From positions 27,501 through 91,500 of the forward strand of contig JAYKKM010000035.1 of the NCBI GenBank assembly GCA_035772405.1: a stretch of DNA of 64,000 nt, in the 5' to 3' direction. The notes beneath the pieces were generated by a model. It was not told the DNA's origin. It saw only the letters and a list, made by a program, of their open reading frames with translations, and ran no database searches. This DNA comes from Chrysogorgia sp. JL179-B06. Lineage: Eukaryota; Cnidaria; Anthozoa; Scleralcyonacea; Chrysogorgiidae. The translations under genes were made by a program, and so were the position numbers. Below, one piece after another: positions 12,301-23,953 of the stretch; position 1 is the stretch's first letter; every line of letters begins with the position of its first letter.

Positions 12301-13369
12301 ATAAGTTGAGGTAAAAATTGGTTATTAAATATATAAAATTATTCTATTAAAAATATTTGAATATAAAAATATTTGAATAATTATGAACTATTCTGTATTC
12401 TGTTTTAGTAATGCATGAAAAACAACTGAATAGCTGATTTCACTAATATCATAAATGAAATTGAATGCATCATTGTCTTTATATATGGTTGTCTACACAC
12501 CAAATCTGACAGATTTGTTAATAATGTTAGACTAACATAACATAATAATGTTAGACTAACATTACACCAATCTGGTCTAAAATAATGCTGAAATCCTAGG
12601 CTCCGCCAAGCTGACAACACTGAACATTGTATCAAAATGCCGACCGGTACTTTATTCCACATAGCACGTGATCAGAGTGACACGTGATGTTATGGCGCAA
12701 TATTTCGTATTCGTCTCGCGATTTTACATGTTTTGCGTGCGAAGAGAAGCTCGTATCTTTATAACTTTATTTGACGTATGAAACCTATCTAGAAGCGAGA
12801 TGAAATACGTATTGATCCACTGGACTTCTACCAACTAGACGACTATCCTTGCTAAAGATTTTGTTCGCGATTATGCTCGTTAATCCGAGGAAAGAAGCCA
12901 GCCATGCAGTTGATCACTCACTGTTGTTTTCACAAAGCAGCTGTTGTCAAACGGTCAAACCGCCTAAGGTGGCTGGAAAGCGTATCTGGGGCGCGTGATT
13001 GCTACGACTGGTGAGTTGTATATAATTTGTTAATGACTTTGGTGATAATCTACTGCTCTCTTAATGTTTAATAATACTTAAATCTGTGTTTCATAATTGC
13101 GAATCACCATTAATTTTGGACGCCATTGACATTATTCGTCGAGTGAGTCGCTGTTGAAACATTTATATTGATCAGCTTTCGTCAATTGCTCATAAGACCT
13201 TTGAAAGTTTGCTGAAAAAGGTCTTATGAGCCAGTTTAATAAGCCCCTGAAGGCTGAAGGAAAATGCACCAATATTACTGCACTAGAACTGTTTATTATA
13301 TTAAATCTTGCTCTTCATCAAAGCAATTAAACTGATTTAATTCTAAGAGAAACTGGTTGCTGGTTGGCA
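12301..13369. other. No recognisable gene
   Basis: AT-rich non-repetitive sequence. 12960-13012 ends in a donor-like CGACTGGTGAGT but has no convincing exon. A short ORF at 12405-12662 (minus) is not protein-like. Confidence 0.5.
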
Positions 13370-13740
13370 CTTAGTTATGACAATGTTGAAGTTATAGTGA
13401 AGGAAAACTTTGAGTGTGAAGATGCAACTGAGATGGATTGTGAAAAATATAACTTCAAGGCCTAACAGTTTAGTAGCTGGAATTTAAGCCACAGCTCTTG
13501 GGATTATGGAGTCCTATGACAGGAGCTTGGCAACAAGTTCAGTATTATATGATGGTGGTATTATGCCATTATGATTGAAGTGAATGGATATTTTACTGAG
13601 AATATTTGGCATTTACACTACATTAATTGGATGACATACAGGTATTAAAGTTATAGTGAAGGAAAATTGTAAGTGTGATATATAAACCGACTGGAACGAG
13701 TTAAGAAAAATGCAACTACAAGACTAGCCTGTGTCACACC
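13370..13740 (-). repeat. Diverged copies of the 276-bp SINE family
   Basis: GTTATAGTGAAGGAAAA and GAGTGTG (13390, 13650), AAAAATGCAACTACAAG (13708) and AATATTTGGCATTTACACTA (13602) are decayed versions of the array units. Two partial copies lie head to tail. Confidence 0.6.
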
Positions 13741-14094
13741 CCTGACTCGTCTTGGTACGAGTAAGTACGAGTACTCACTAACTAGGCTTCCTTATGGCCC
13801 TTCTACACGATACAATTCATCGTATATGATTGTCATTCTGGCATACATTGTTGTATACGATTGTCGTACTGCCGTATGTAATTGTTTGCACACAACATAA
13901 TTCTTGTTTCTGATTCGATGGTGAATGTTGACATGCGTGTACAGTTTGATCACATACACCATGGTCCTTTAAGTACTTTAGTCTAATATAGTTATGCATT
14001 CATGTTTAAAACCATCAGGAGCCACCTTAATTGAGTGTAAATGCCAAATATTCTCAGTAATAAACCCATTCACTTCATTTGTGGCATTTCCACC

Positions 14095-14180
14095 ATGGAG
14101 CTCCCATAGTTCAGTCGATTAGTGTGCTGTATATTGCCAGGGTCGCAGGGTTCAATTCCCAGTATTATCTAGTTTGAATT
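14095..14180 (+). repeat. tRNA-like SINE head
   Basis: GAGCTCCCATAGTTCAGTCG, then GATTAG, and GGGTCGCAGGGTTCAATTCC form A- and B-box-like elements about 45 bp apart. A nearby AATGCCAAATATTCTCAGTA (14040) links it to the 13.4-13.7 kb family in reverse. Confidence 0.5.
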
Positions 14181-14717
14181 AGTTGAGGAAATATTGAAAT
14201 AATATGTATTTCCCCATGTACCGTAATTTAGAGAGTGAGATTTTACATTATATCTGTCAAGTTTTTGCATGGCATATTGAAGTGATATGTAGTTTCTTGT
14301 GACTGACACAATGTGCTGATTACCGGTACTGTAATTCATGAAGACTTCCAATTTATTGTCAGCTTTATTTGGAAATATATTCTGTCCCAGTTATCAGTCA
14401 CAGGGAAAAGCAAGGAAGGCCATCCTGCTCTGGACTGTGTGAAGGTCAAACTAATAATTGGTCAGAAATTGGCTATACGGTAATTAAAAAATTAAAATTG
14501 GTTATAATTACATTACAGCAAAAGATTGATTCACTAAGCAGAAAATGCAATCAGATTATAATAAATATTAGTGCCCACCACAAAACATGGATAAAAGCCA
14601 GGATATACAGTACTGTATGAAAAATGTACGAAAGGGATTCTCAATTAATGCTCAGAGTGCCGATAACTTACTTTAGAACTTTCCTTGGAAACAATATGTG
14701 TTGTTATAGGTATATTA

Positions 14718-15426
14718 TAGGTAATATTTGGCATTTCACTCGATCAAACTACATGTTGAAAGGATTTATGATGAAGGAAAATTTCGAGTGTTGGAATACA
14801 TACATTTTAAGACCAAACCGGGACCAGTTGCGAAAAATGCAACCTAGCGGCCCTCCGGCAGGAACTGAACCCGCGACCCTGCGATTGCCAGTGCAGCGCC
14901 CTGACCACCGAGCCACGGAAGCCGCCGCCGAGAGCCCAGTCACGAGTTCTGTATATATGGTGGTAATGCCGGGATAAGATTCTGGGTATATTATAGGTAA
15001 TATTTGGCATTTCACTCGATCAAACTACATGTTGAAAGGATTTATGATGAAGGAAAATTTCGAGTGTTGGAATACATACATTTTAAGACCAAACCGGGAC
15101 CAGTTGCGAAAAATGCAACCTAGCGGCCCTCCGGCAGGAACTGAACCCGCGACCCTGCGATTGCCAGTGCAGCGCCCTGACCACCGAGCCACGGAAGCCG
15201 CCGCCGAGAGCCCAGTCACGAGTTCTGTATATATGGTGGTAATGCCGGGATAAGATTCTGGGTATATTATAGGTAATATTTGGCATTTCACTCGATCAAA
15301 CTACATGTTGAAAGGATTTATGATGAAGGAAAATTTCGAGTGTTGGAATACATACATTTTAAGACCAAACCGGGACCAGTTGCGAAAAATGCAACCTAGC
15401 GGCCCTCCGGCAGGAACTGAACCCGA
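14718..15426 (-). repeat. Tandem SINE array B, 2.6 units of 276 bp
   Basis: Units start at 14718, 14994 and 15270, exactly 276 bp apart. The third is cut off at about 15426 inside its B-box. All three are identical as far as they overlap. Compared with array A (7031), the flanking parts are nearly identical. The tRNA-like part differs at about 14 sites, 13 of them T in A and C in B. Each unit is open in two frames (88-aa and 74-aa shadows), which is not evidence of coding. Confidence 0.85.
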
Positions 15427-15499
15427 CAATTGACAATCTGTTACTATCTCCTACCGTCTGTTATATACCATCTGCTATCCGATGGCTATACTGGACATA

Positions 15500-16265
15500 C
15501 CTCTGTGGTCTAGTGGTTACCACACTCGGGGTCTTAAAAATAATTGAGGAGAAAGCAAGGACGTATGAAGATGTTTTAGATTAGGGGGGCTTGTCGCGCA
15601 CCGAAGGCGCGAGAACCCTGTAGGGGGTCTGTGGTATGCTCCCCCTGAATTTTTTTGATTTTCTCTCTGAAACGCGATTTCCTGCATTTTGAGGTCAGTT
15701 TTACAACAAAATATTATGATCATAAACAGCATAATCTTAGTTTACCTTTACTTCCTTCGTCAATATCTGACTAGTTTCTGGAAACACATGGTTGAAATGG
15801 TCTGTGTTTGAAACTTGTGTACGAGCAAGTGCCACCCGACCCCGCAATATTTTTGAAATCTATATGCTTCAAGGTTAACTCTGGTGCAATCTGAGGCATC
15901 AGCACTAATTGCTTATTTGATTTTCTAACTAGAATTGTAGCGAAGAAAATACCAGGTCGGATGTAAAGATCGGATATTCCTCTCTGCGCCATACTTCTAT
16001 CCTAACTGGCAGCAGAAAACTCATGCTTTGACGTCGAATTTTTAGGGGGGGGGCTCGGCCCCTTGCTTCTTTAAAATAGAAGGCGCCGGCCCCCCGCGCC
16101 CTCCTGCTTTATACGACCATGGAGAAAGTACTGCCATTGCAATAAGACCATCGAATATTAGACTTTCGCGGGGACTTCTCGGATAACGACCTTAAATGGT
16201 AGGCCCTCGGAATCCCTTCAATTGGACTTCTAGCCTGTTGGGGTACTCCGTTCACCTAAGTGAGT
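15500..16265 (+). repeat. SINE-like dispersed repeat split by a hAT element
   Basis: An A-box-like TGGTCTAGTGGTTAC at 15506-15520 and GTCTTAAAAATAATTGAGG form the left part. After the 15556-16120 insertion the repeat resumes with AGTACTGCCATTGCAATAAG, then TCTCGGATAACGACCTTAAA and TAGCCTGTTGGGGTACTCCG. The tail has a reverse copy at 9440-9535. A clear B-box is missing, so the SINE label is tentative. Confidence 0.5.
15556..16120 (-). mobile_element. Non-autonomous hAT-type element, family 1
   Basis: Starts CAAGGACGTATGAAG and ends TTTATACGACCAT(G), with GGAGAAAG on both sides (15548-15555 and 16121-16128). That is an 8-bp duplication if the element ends at 16120. It is G/C-rich at one end (GGGGGGGCTCGGCCCC). 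It is the same family, inverted, as 61013-61565: shared TATTGACGAAGGAA.TAAA.GTA, CAATCTGAGGCATCAGCA and GGATGTAAAGATCGGATATT (given in either orientation). Confidence 0.75.
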
Positions 16266-16384
16266 GAAAAATCTTTTAGACGTATAATTGGTGAAGAGGC
16301 GTGCACTTACTTTATTAATTGCATTTCAGTGCAAACTGTTTTCAAAAACAAACAAATTGGCGATAATACGTTTTTCAAACACAA

Positions 16385-18237
16385 CTATATGACTTACCTA
16401 CTACTATGACTTACCTACCTACTACTACTATATGACTTACCTACTACTATATGACTTACCTACTACTATATGACTTACCTACTACTATATGACTTACCTA
16501 CTACTATATGACTTACCTACTACTATATGACTTACCTACTACTATATGACTTACCTACTACTATATGACTTACCTACTACTATATGACTTACCTACTACT
16601 ATATGACTTACCTACTACAATATGACTTACCTACTACTATATGACTTACCTACTACTATATGACTTACCTACTACTATATGACTTACCTACTATTATATG
16701 ACTTACCTACTATTATATGACTTACCTACTACTATATGACTTACCTACTACTATATGACTTACCTACTACTATATGACTTACCTACTACTATATGACTTA
16801 CCTACTACTATATATGACTTACCTACTACTATATGACTTGCCTACTACTATATGACTTGCCTACTACAATATGACTTGCCTACTACAATATGACTTGCCT
16901 ACTACTATATGACTTACCTACTACTATATGACTTACCTACTACTATATGACTTACCTACTATTATATGACTTACCTACTACTATATGATTTACCTACTAC
17001 TATATGACTTACCTACTATTATATGACTTACCTACTACTATATGACTTACCTACTACTATGACTTACCTACCTACTACTACTATATGACTTACCTACTAC
17101 TATATGACTTACCTACTACTATATGACTTACCTACTACTATATGACTTACCTACTACTATATGACTTACCTACTACTATATGACTTACCTACTACTATAT
17201 GACTTACCTACTACTATATGACTTACCTACTACTATATGACTTACCTACTACTATATGACTTACCTACTACTATATGACTTACCTACTACTATATGACTT
17301 ACCTACTACTATATGACTTACCTACTACAATATGACTTACCTACTACAATATGACTTACCTACTACTATATGACTTACCTACTACTATATGACTTACCTA
17401 CTATTATATGACTTACCTACTATTATATGACTTACCTACTACTATATGACTTACCTACTACTATATGACTTACCTACTACTATATGACTTGCCTACTACT
17501 ATATGACTTGCCTACTACTATATGACTTACCTACTACTATATGACTTACCTACTACTATATGACTTACCTACTACTATATGACTTGCCTACTACTATATG
17601 ACTTGCCTACTACTATATGACTTGCCTACTACTATATGACTTACCTACTACTATATGACTTACCTACTACTATATGACTTACCTACTACTATATGACTTA
17701 CCTACTATTATATGACTTACCTACTATTATATGACTTACCTACTACTATATGACTTACCTACTACTATATGACTTACCTACTACTATATGACTTGCCTAC
17801 TACTATATGACTTGCCTACTACTATATGACTTACCTACTACTATATGACTTACCTACTACTATATGACTTACCTACTACTATATGACTTACCTACTATTA
17901 TATGACTTACCTACTACTATATGATTTACCTACTACTATATGACTTACCTACTACTATATGACTTACCTACTACAATTTGACTTACCTACTACTATATGA
18001 CTTACCTACTACTATATGACTTACCTACTACAATATGACTTACCTACTACTATATGACTTACCTACTATTATATGACTTACCTACTATTATATGACTTAC
18101 CTACTACTATATGACTTACCTACTACTATATGACTTACCTACTACTATATGACTTACCTACTACTATATGACTTACCTACTACTATATGACTTGCCTACT
18201 ACTATATGACTTACCTACTACTATATGACTTACCTAC
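16385..18237. repeat. 19-bp satellite array, about 97 copies
   Basis: The unit is TACTACTATATGACTTACC. Variants (TACTATTAT, TACTACAAT, GACTTGCC) occur in runs. The irregular block CTACTACTATGACTTACCTA followed by CCTACTACTA appears at 16398 and again at 17051, 653 bp later, and the variants after it follow a similar order. So a 653-bp higher-order block was duplicated. Confidence 0.95.
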
Positions 18238-19790
18238 TCGGAAATACCAGTTTGGCGCTATGAAAATGCTCGCAACACATTTTAAAAGTTGAATAAACCA
18301 AGTAAAAATGTCGCCATTTTGAATATGATCGTGACGTCATCATGTGCTAGGAAGTGTGATATATTTCGTACTTTTGTGCTACTTATATATGTTGTAATAG
18401 CGATTACTAAAATAACGTTGAGAAGAAGCTTAATTTCTTTGCATTTCTGTCAACACTGACTGCTTTAACCAGCACATGTCATATAGGTCATGTAACAAGA
18501 GAACCCTAATTCACCTTTCATACGAGTTACGAGCATTTTTACAACCTCAAACAATTAACGATATTCCGGTTATTTAGGTCACATTCTTTGATCTAAAATG
18601 TCCTTTAAAAAGGAAAAGCGGTCAACACGAATGGGACCAGCGGCAGTCAAAACTTGTTAAATGGCAGGGAAGAGATTGCATATAAACTTAATAATTTGTC
18701 ACATATAATAAACAAATTGAAAATTTTGGCAGGGAATTTATAGTAGACCCCTTTCGGTTTAGATGAACTTCTATAAGAAAGCGTTCGAAATATATTGACA
18801 GTGTAGGATAAAGAACTGACGATGCATAAATACATTTGCAATCATATAGTTGAAAGTTATCGAGATATCCTAAATTCTTATTAGAGTTATAATTCTTTAC
18901 ATACATAATACAATTTATCCAATAATATATTGTAACATCATTAAGAACTAGGCTCATTTCCGAAGTTTAAGAGTGACTGGTGAAGAGTTTGGGACGCGTC
19001 TCACTCAAAAGAACTGGGTATAATATAAAAAGAGACTAATAACTTCAAATACTGCAAAAGTCCAAGTAGAATCACTTCAATATAATCACTCCAGAACTTA
19101 TACTAAATTATATTTGTTGGGAAATATCTGGACGCGTCCTCAAAATCACGATGTCAAATATTAGGAAGGATAGCGATGGCTTATTCTTTAGTTTTCTGAA
19201 CCATTCGATCATGACGGCGGTAGTATTTCTCCATTGGCATTGATTAGCTTTTGTTTGTGATCTTACTGTATATCGTTGACTTTTTTTGCTCACTCTTTGG
19301 GTTACATCTTTCATGAGTTTGTCGTATAAGACATTAAGACGTATAAGACGTATTAAGACTTAGACGTATGTCGTATAAGACGTTTTGATTTTCTTGATGT
19401 CATTTTTTAGCTTGTTCTGGAAGGTATTAATTGCTTGTGGAGAATATCAAATTCAGAGCCTACTCTCAATCTTGTACGTGATCAGATAAGACCAATTTAC
19501 GCTTCGACGTTTCCGGCTTCAAATGCTTTGTTGCTCAGCTATTCCCTTTGGGAATAACTTAACACTATAAATACGGTGTACATTTGCGGACAGTTATTTT
19601 ACCCAGAAGATGACTTAAGTCGAAAATGTTTGGTCGTTTTAAAACATTTTTAATCATTTTTAGCCTTAGTTGGCCATAGCAACTGGTCATGCTATGCAAA
19701 TTTTGAAACGATTTACATATATATATTGTTTTCAAAATATGCAGATGTTTATAAATTAGCATAACATGACCAGTTTCTACGGCCAGCTTC
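18238..19790. other. No recognisable gene; presumed intron or downstream flank of the SLC1 gene
   Basis: AT-rich, single-copy-looking sequence. If the SLC1 gene continues leftwards on the minus strand, its next exon was expected here, but none was recognised. Confidence 0.4.

Positions 19791-19793
<3 letters not shown>

Positions 19794-19888
<95 letters not shown>
19794..19888. repeat. (TA)n microsatellite
   Basis: About 95 bp of TA. Confidence 0.95.
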
Positions 19889-20022
19889 AACTTTCGATCC
19901 CTGCCGCGGCGAGATTATCACAAACTTTTCGTAAGAAATGGATCATGGCTGCCGCTGCGAGATTATTCACCGTCACTACGCTCGGTCGCTTCTCGACCTC
20001 GCTTGCGAGGGAATTACTTTAC

Positions 20023-20462
20023 CTTATCAAATCCAAAACAGCATGGATAGCTTTAACGTTTCCCCCCTCTGATTTCTTCACGTTGCTTCCAATAACTCCT
20101 GGTTTAAGAACTGTTGCCAAAATAACTCCGAGGATAACAGCAATGAACGTAGTAATAAAGAAATAAGTTGCCGCCCGTTTGCCAAGCTTTGCCGCCGACT
20201 TACTGTCCAAAATGGCCAGTGAAGCTACTACACTAGAAACCATCAGAGGCAAAATGAGTAGCTTTAGCATTCTTAGAAATATTTGACCAGGGAAAGATAT
20301 ATACATCGCTATTTCTGTCGGTGAGGGATTTACAGAACTTTGTACATTACCATTCACAAAGATTCCGACAAGCAAGCCGACGACAACTCCCATCAGTATC
20401 AGAAGCAAAAGAAGATTCTCGTGGATCCATTTAGATAATTTGACGTTCTTGAATTTAAACAT
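20023..20462 (-). CDS. First coding exon of an SLC1-family (EAAT/ASCT-type) transporter
   Basis: Encodes the N-terminal 146 residues of a sodium-coupled glutamate or neutral amino acid transporter. The start is ATG at 20460-20462. TM1 is about residues 17-36 (LLLLLILMGVVVGLLVGIFV). The family signature SFPGQIFLRMLKLLILPLMV, with SSVVASLAILDSKSAAKLG after it, spans TM2. TM3 is about residues 97-120 (YFFITTFIAVILGVILATVL) and ends in the conserved KPG. The exon ends AVLDLI plus a split codon at 20023, followed by the donor GTAAAG. Animal SLC1 genes have a matching DLIRN motif at this place. The protein acts in the plasma membrane. Later exons were not found to the left, where TA tracts and a satellite begin. 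Confidence 0.88.
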
Positions 20463-21180
20463 GACCTGTCCTTGTTCGTTTTGTCTTACTGTGTATTGCA
20501 GACAGCGCGTCGGTAGGTTACGGCAGAGCAGACAAGTGCGATGTTATTATCATTTAATTAGTGTTTATAATTACTCGGTTACCACCTGTGGCGGTAGCCG
20601 AGTCTAGCCGTTCGGTGGCGTTTCTGTTTTATTTTTATTTTTCGGGTCGACAAATTGCAATTATTGCATCATCCCGATAGGCTTTGCGAAACCAGGCACT
20701 GTGCTCAACTCATTGGCTCATCTCCATGCGCCATCATCTTTGGTTGCTATTGCTCGAGTGCTCGCTCAAAGATTCATAAGGAATGTTGCTGGCAAGTAAT
20801 CTTCATCATAAACCAAATGTGATTGCGATCATTTGTGATCTTAGAATATTTCGAGTAAAACGCATGTCACCCGCTTTACCACGAGCAACTCGATTCAGGT
20901 ACGGTCAGTGTGTCGTAAATATACTGGATGAGAGTCGGATATCACAGCTTGTCAGGTCTAAGTATTTTACACAGTATTTTACTTACGTCTGGTTTCGAGT
21001 TTTAAATTACATAAGTCTAAATTAAAGTTGGAAAATTATGAAGCCAAGAACATGCAATTATTTTTATAATCTAATTTCTCATTGCGACGCGAAAAGATTG
21101 AACGTGTTCACGTAAATGCATATACTAAAAAAATTTAAATCTCTCGTCAAGACGGATACATGATAGATACGTGTACATAG
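20463..21180. other. Upstream flank of the SLC1 exon, no further gene seen
   Basis: 20463-20560 would be 5' UTR or promoter. No convincing TATA box was identified. 20783-21025 has a short plus-strand ORF without recognisable features. Confidence 0.4.
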
Positions 21181-21221
21181 CCTGCGTCGCATCCGGCCTT
21201 TTTGACCGGGTGCGACGCAGG
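21181..21221. repeat. 41-nt near-perfect hairpin
   Basis: CCTGCGTCGCATCCGGCC, a 5-7 nt T-rich loop, then CCGGGTGCGACGCAGG. About 15 of 16 pairs can form. GC-rich in AT-rich surroundings. It could be a tiny MITE relic. Confidence 0.8.
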
Positions 21222-21315
21222 TACGTGACACACGGAGTGGTTATAATTTCATCTTACGAGGTTCCAAATATATTAGTATATATTAGCATATATTAGCAAC
21301 AGAATGATAGATCTG

Positions 21316-21415
21316 TTATGTATTACTTCGTTCTTTAAAAACCCCCGCTTTAAATTTCTGTTTTTATTCCGAAAGTTAAACGGAGTTTTTAAAAGAACGA
21401 GGTAATACATAACAT
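21316..21415. mobile_element. 100-bp foldback element, TCGTTCTTTAAAAA family
   Basis: Left arm GTTATGTATTACTTCGTTCT, right arm AGAACGAGGTAATACATAAC. The inner part has TTTAAAAAC on both sides. Same family as 63077-63174, but with a different outer arm. Confidence 0.8.
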
Positions 21416-21659
21416 ATATGTTAATATGTTTGGAATCTCGTAAAGTCATCCCATTCCCGCCGCGTGCAGTCGATGACGAATGAGCAATTAATGAGGTTAT
21501 TAAAAAAGAAAGATTGGATTTAGCAAGACACCCGCCTTGATCATATGCAGCAAAGGGCCAAGTTTCTCGTGCGAAGAACTAGGTGTTGACAGGGCACAAG
21601 AAGAATGCGGGTCGTATATGGAAAGGCTATGACTGTCTTTATAACTGATCAAATATATC

Positions 21660-21775
21660 ACGATAATCGGTGGTTTCGTCATTATACGCAGTAGTTTTAA
21701 CATTATACGCTGTGGTTTTAGCAGTATACGCGGTGGTTTCGTCGTTATCAGTTTTAACATTATACTGTGACGAAA
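21660..21775. repeat. 21-bp minisatellite, locus 1
   Basis: Units such as CGCTGTGGTTTTAGCAGTATA and CGGTGGTTTCGTCGTTAT, as in locus 2 (23745-23953). Confidence 0.8.
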
Positions 21776-22031
21776 ATAGACACTGTATGCGTGACTGTCC
21801 GTGAGGCAATCGATTAGTTCCGGTTTCATCACCTTATCCGTCGCACCAGTTTGACGTGTCGTGTGTGCAACTGTGGTATTTGATTACAGTTCTAGTAGTT
21901 TCAATATTTACGTGATTTAGGAGCGGCTATTACTCAGCATGACTCAATGACCTTGTGATTGACTCGAAATAAACTCTACATCATAGTTGACGTAAATGTA
22001 ACCGAATTATAGAATGACTTCATGTAGCTAA

Positions 22032-22151
22032 GGCCCGCGTCAAACGTCGAACTTTTCATGAGTCGAACTCAATGTAAATTAGGAAACTCTTTTGTTTAAG
22101 TTCATTTGCATTGAGTTCGACTCATGATAAGTTCGACGTTTGACCTGGGCC
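22032..22151. mobile_element. 120-bp Harbinger-type MITE
   Basis: Near-palindromic: GGCCCGCGTCAAACGTCGAA at the left, TTCGACGTTTGACCTGGGCC at the right, TAA on both sides (22029-22031, 22152-22154). The arms contain CATGAGTCGAACTCAATG. The TAA duplication and GGCCC terminus match the Harbinger element at 31851. Confidence 0.8.
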
Positions 22152-22218
22152 TAATTTAGCCTTTAGAACCCATATAAGTAGAGCGTTTTGTCGTAGTTAG
22201 TTTTAGTTGTGATCGCAG

Positions 22219-22887
22219 CAGTGGCGTAGCCAGGAAGCAGATGTCATGTGGGCACAACATGGGCACAGCTGGTCTCAACATTCTCTGGTGGGTTTTTTGT
22301 TACTATAGTCACAGGGCTGTAGCCAGAAATTTTGAAGTATCTCCGGTTGGTAATGGCAGTTCAGAGCGCTAAATATGCGAGAAACCTCTGGGATGTGAAC
22401 ATGCTCCCCTGGGAAATTTTTGATTTTTTAAGCAACGGAAATGCTATTTCCCGCATTTTGGGGGCAGTTTTAACAACAAAAAAGATAAAAGAAAAACCAG
22501 TGAAAATCATGATTTTATAGTCAGTATTTCCTTACTGTATACAAAACAACTAACTCTAACAATAATATTCACGCCAAAACTAGAAAAGGAATTTTCAGTC
22601 AGGGGCATATACGGCATGCCACTAAAGATATTTTGCAGTGTTTGAGCCCAATAATACTTGCGTACTAACAATGCCAAAAAATTCTACAACAATAGGATTC
22701 TCCTATTCTTGTGCTGTGCACACACAGTGTCAACAACATCTTCGAAGTGAAGGGATCTTGAAATTTCTTGTTCAACAGAAAGCACAGCTGAGTTGATCTC
22801 TCACAAGACATAGTGCTTACTCTATACTTTAATTACTTTGCCTAATGAGAGCTAGATCTGTCTGCAATATTTCACCCCGGGTGTAGC
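22219..22887. mobile_element. Non-autonomous hAT-like element
   Basis: Starts CAGTGGCGTAGCCAGG. The right end reads GGTGTAGCTACGCC. Flanks are GATCGCAG and CATCGCAG (7 of 8 match). The interior has AATGCTATTTCCCGCATTTT, shared with other GC-rich-ended elements here (23490, 37318). No transposase. Confidence 0.6.
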
Positions 22888-22924
22888 TACGCCATCGCAG
22901 AAGCGAGCAATAAACCCAAAGAAA

Positions 22925-23687
22925 CAGGGGCGTAGGAAGCAGGGGGGCCGGGGGGGCCGCGGCCCCCTCAATATTATAAAAGGGGGGGGGGCCGGGATAG
23001 CTTTCGGCCCCCCAATAATAATTGAATTTGAAAGAAAAATTGCAGCAAAAAAATTGAATTCGAAAGTAGAAGTTCGAAAACAACATCTTCCTATTAATGT
23101 TCTGTTAAACTGTCATAGACGTAATTAAAAAAAATAATCACAATATCTTTGCATGTTAACCCGAGTGTTTTACAAAACTAAAGTACTAATATTTCTGTAG
23201 TTTACGGCAGCCCTACTCTAGTAGGCTTTCTTTTTTAACTAAGCAGAAGGGCAGAAATCGCGGAATGATTGAGGCTAAAAGGTAGCCCGGTTGAAAAAAA
23301 ACGTCCTGAATGTTCATGTCGGACTCACTGATCATTGCAATAATATATGTTGTCAGTGGAATTCCCAGGGGAGGCGTGATTGGGGCCACTGTTCACAGCG
23401 GGAGAACAGGGTGTGTCATTGTTTCGGGCCTACTTGGGCCCACCACAGTCCAAAATATGAAATTTTATAAACTTCTGAGCTGAAAAATCACCGCTCAGAA
23501 TGCAGGAAATGCCATTTGCGCGAATCTAGATTTCAAAATTTTTCGGGGGCATACCCCGGGGCCTACGGTGCTCGGATTAATAGTTATCATGACCACCCAT
23601 TTGGGACTAGCTTCGCCACTGACAGGTACAACGAAAATTTTGGTTTGGTCGGGCCCCCCCAAGTTTACAAAGCTTCCTACGCCCCTG
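22925..23687. mobile_element. 763-bp non-autonomous hAT element with perfect 8-bp TSD
   Basis: Begins CAGGGGCGTAGGAAGC and ends GCTTCCTACGCCCCTG, flanked by CAAAGAAA on both sides (22917-22924, 23688-23695). G-rich tracts sit near the left end (22938-22995). The ends and 8-bp duplication are diagnostic of hAT. No transposase. Confidence 0.9.
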
Positions 23688-23744
23688 CAAAGAAACACGA
23701 ACTTCTTCAGTGTCGTCTCTCACTCTCGTACCTCGGTCCGTTAC

Positions 23745-23953
23745 AATACGCTGTGGTTTTAGCATTATACGCGGTGGTTTCGTCGTTATATGCAGTAGTT
23801 TTAACATTATACGCTGTGGTTTTAGCATTATACGCGGTGGTTTCGTCGTTATATGTAGTAGTTTTAACATTATACGCTGTGGTTTTAGCAATATACGCGG
23901 TGGTTTTAACATTATACGCGGTGATCGTAACATTATATTGCAACATTATATTC
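23745..23953. repeat. 21-bp minisatellite with 63-bp higher-order period, locus 2
   Basis: Three 21-bp variants (CTGTGGTTTTAGCATTATAC, CGGTGGTTTCGTCGTTATAT, CAGTAGTTTTAACATTATAC, each plus one base) alternate. Because 21 is a multiple of 3, long ORFs appear in several frames on both strands. These are not counted as genes. Confidence 0.85.

Noticed and set aside
14749..15291. Repeated 88-aa ORFs (MKCQILPIIYPESY...)
   Set aside because: They are the SINE unit read in a chance open frame. The frame crosses the tRNA-like promoter, which would not be protein-coding.
9440..16265. A 6.8 kb transposon with inverted ends (9440-9535 and 16165-16265)
   Set aside because: The two inverted segments are tails of a dispersed SINE-like repeat. 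The right one continues across a hAT insertion with TSD, and the interior is a mix of unrelated elements.
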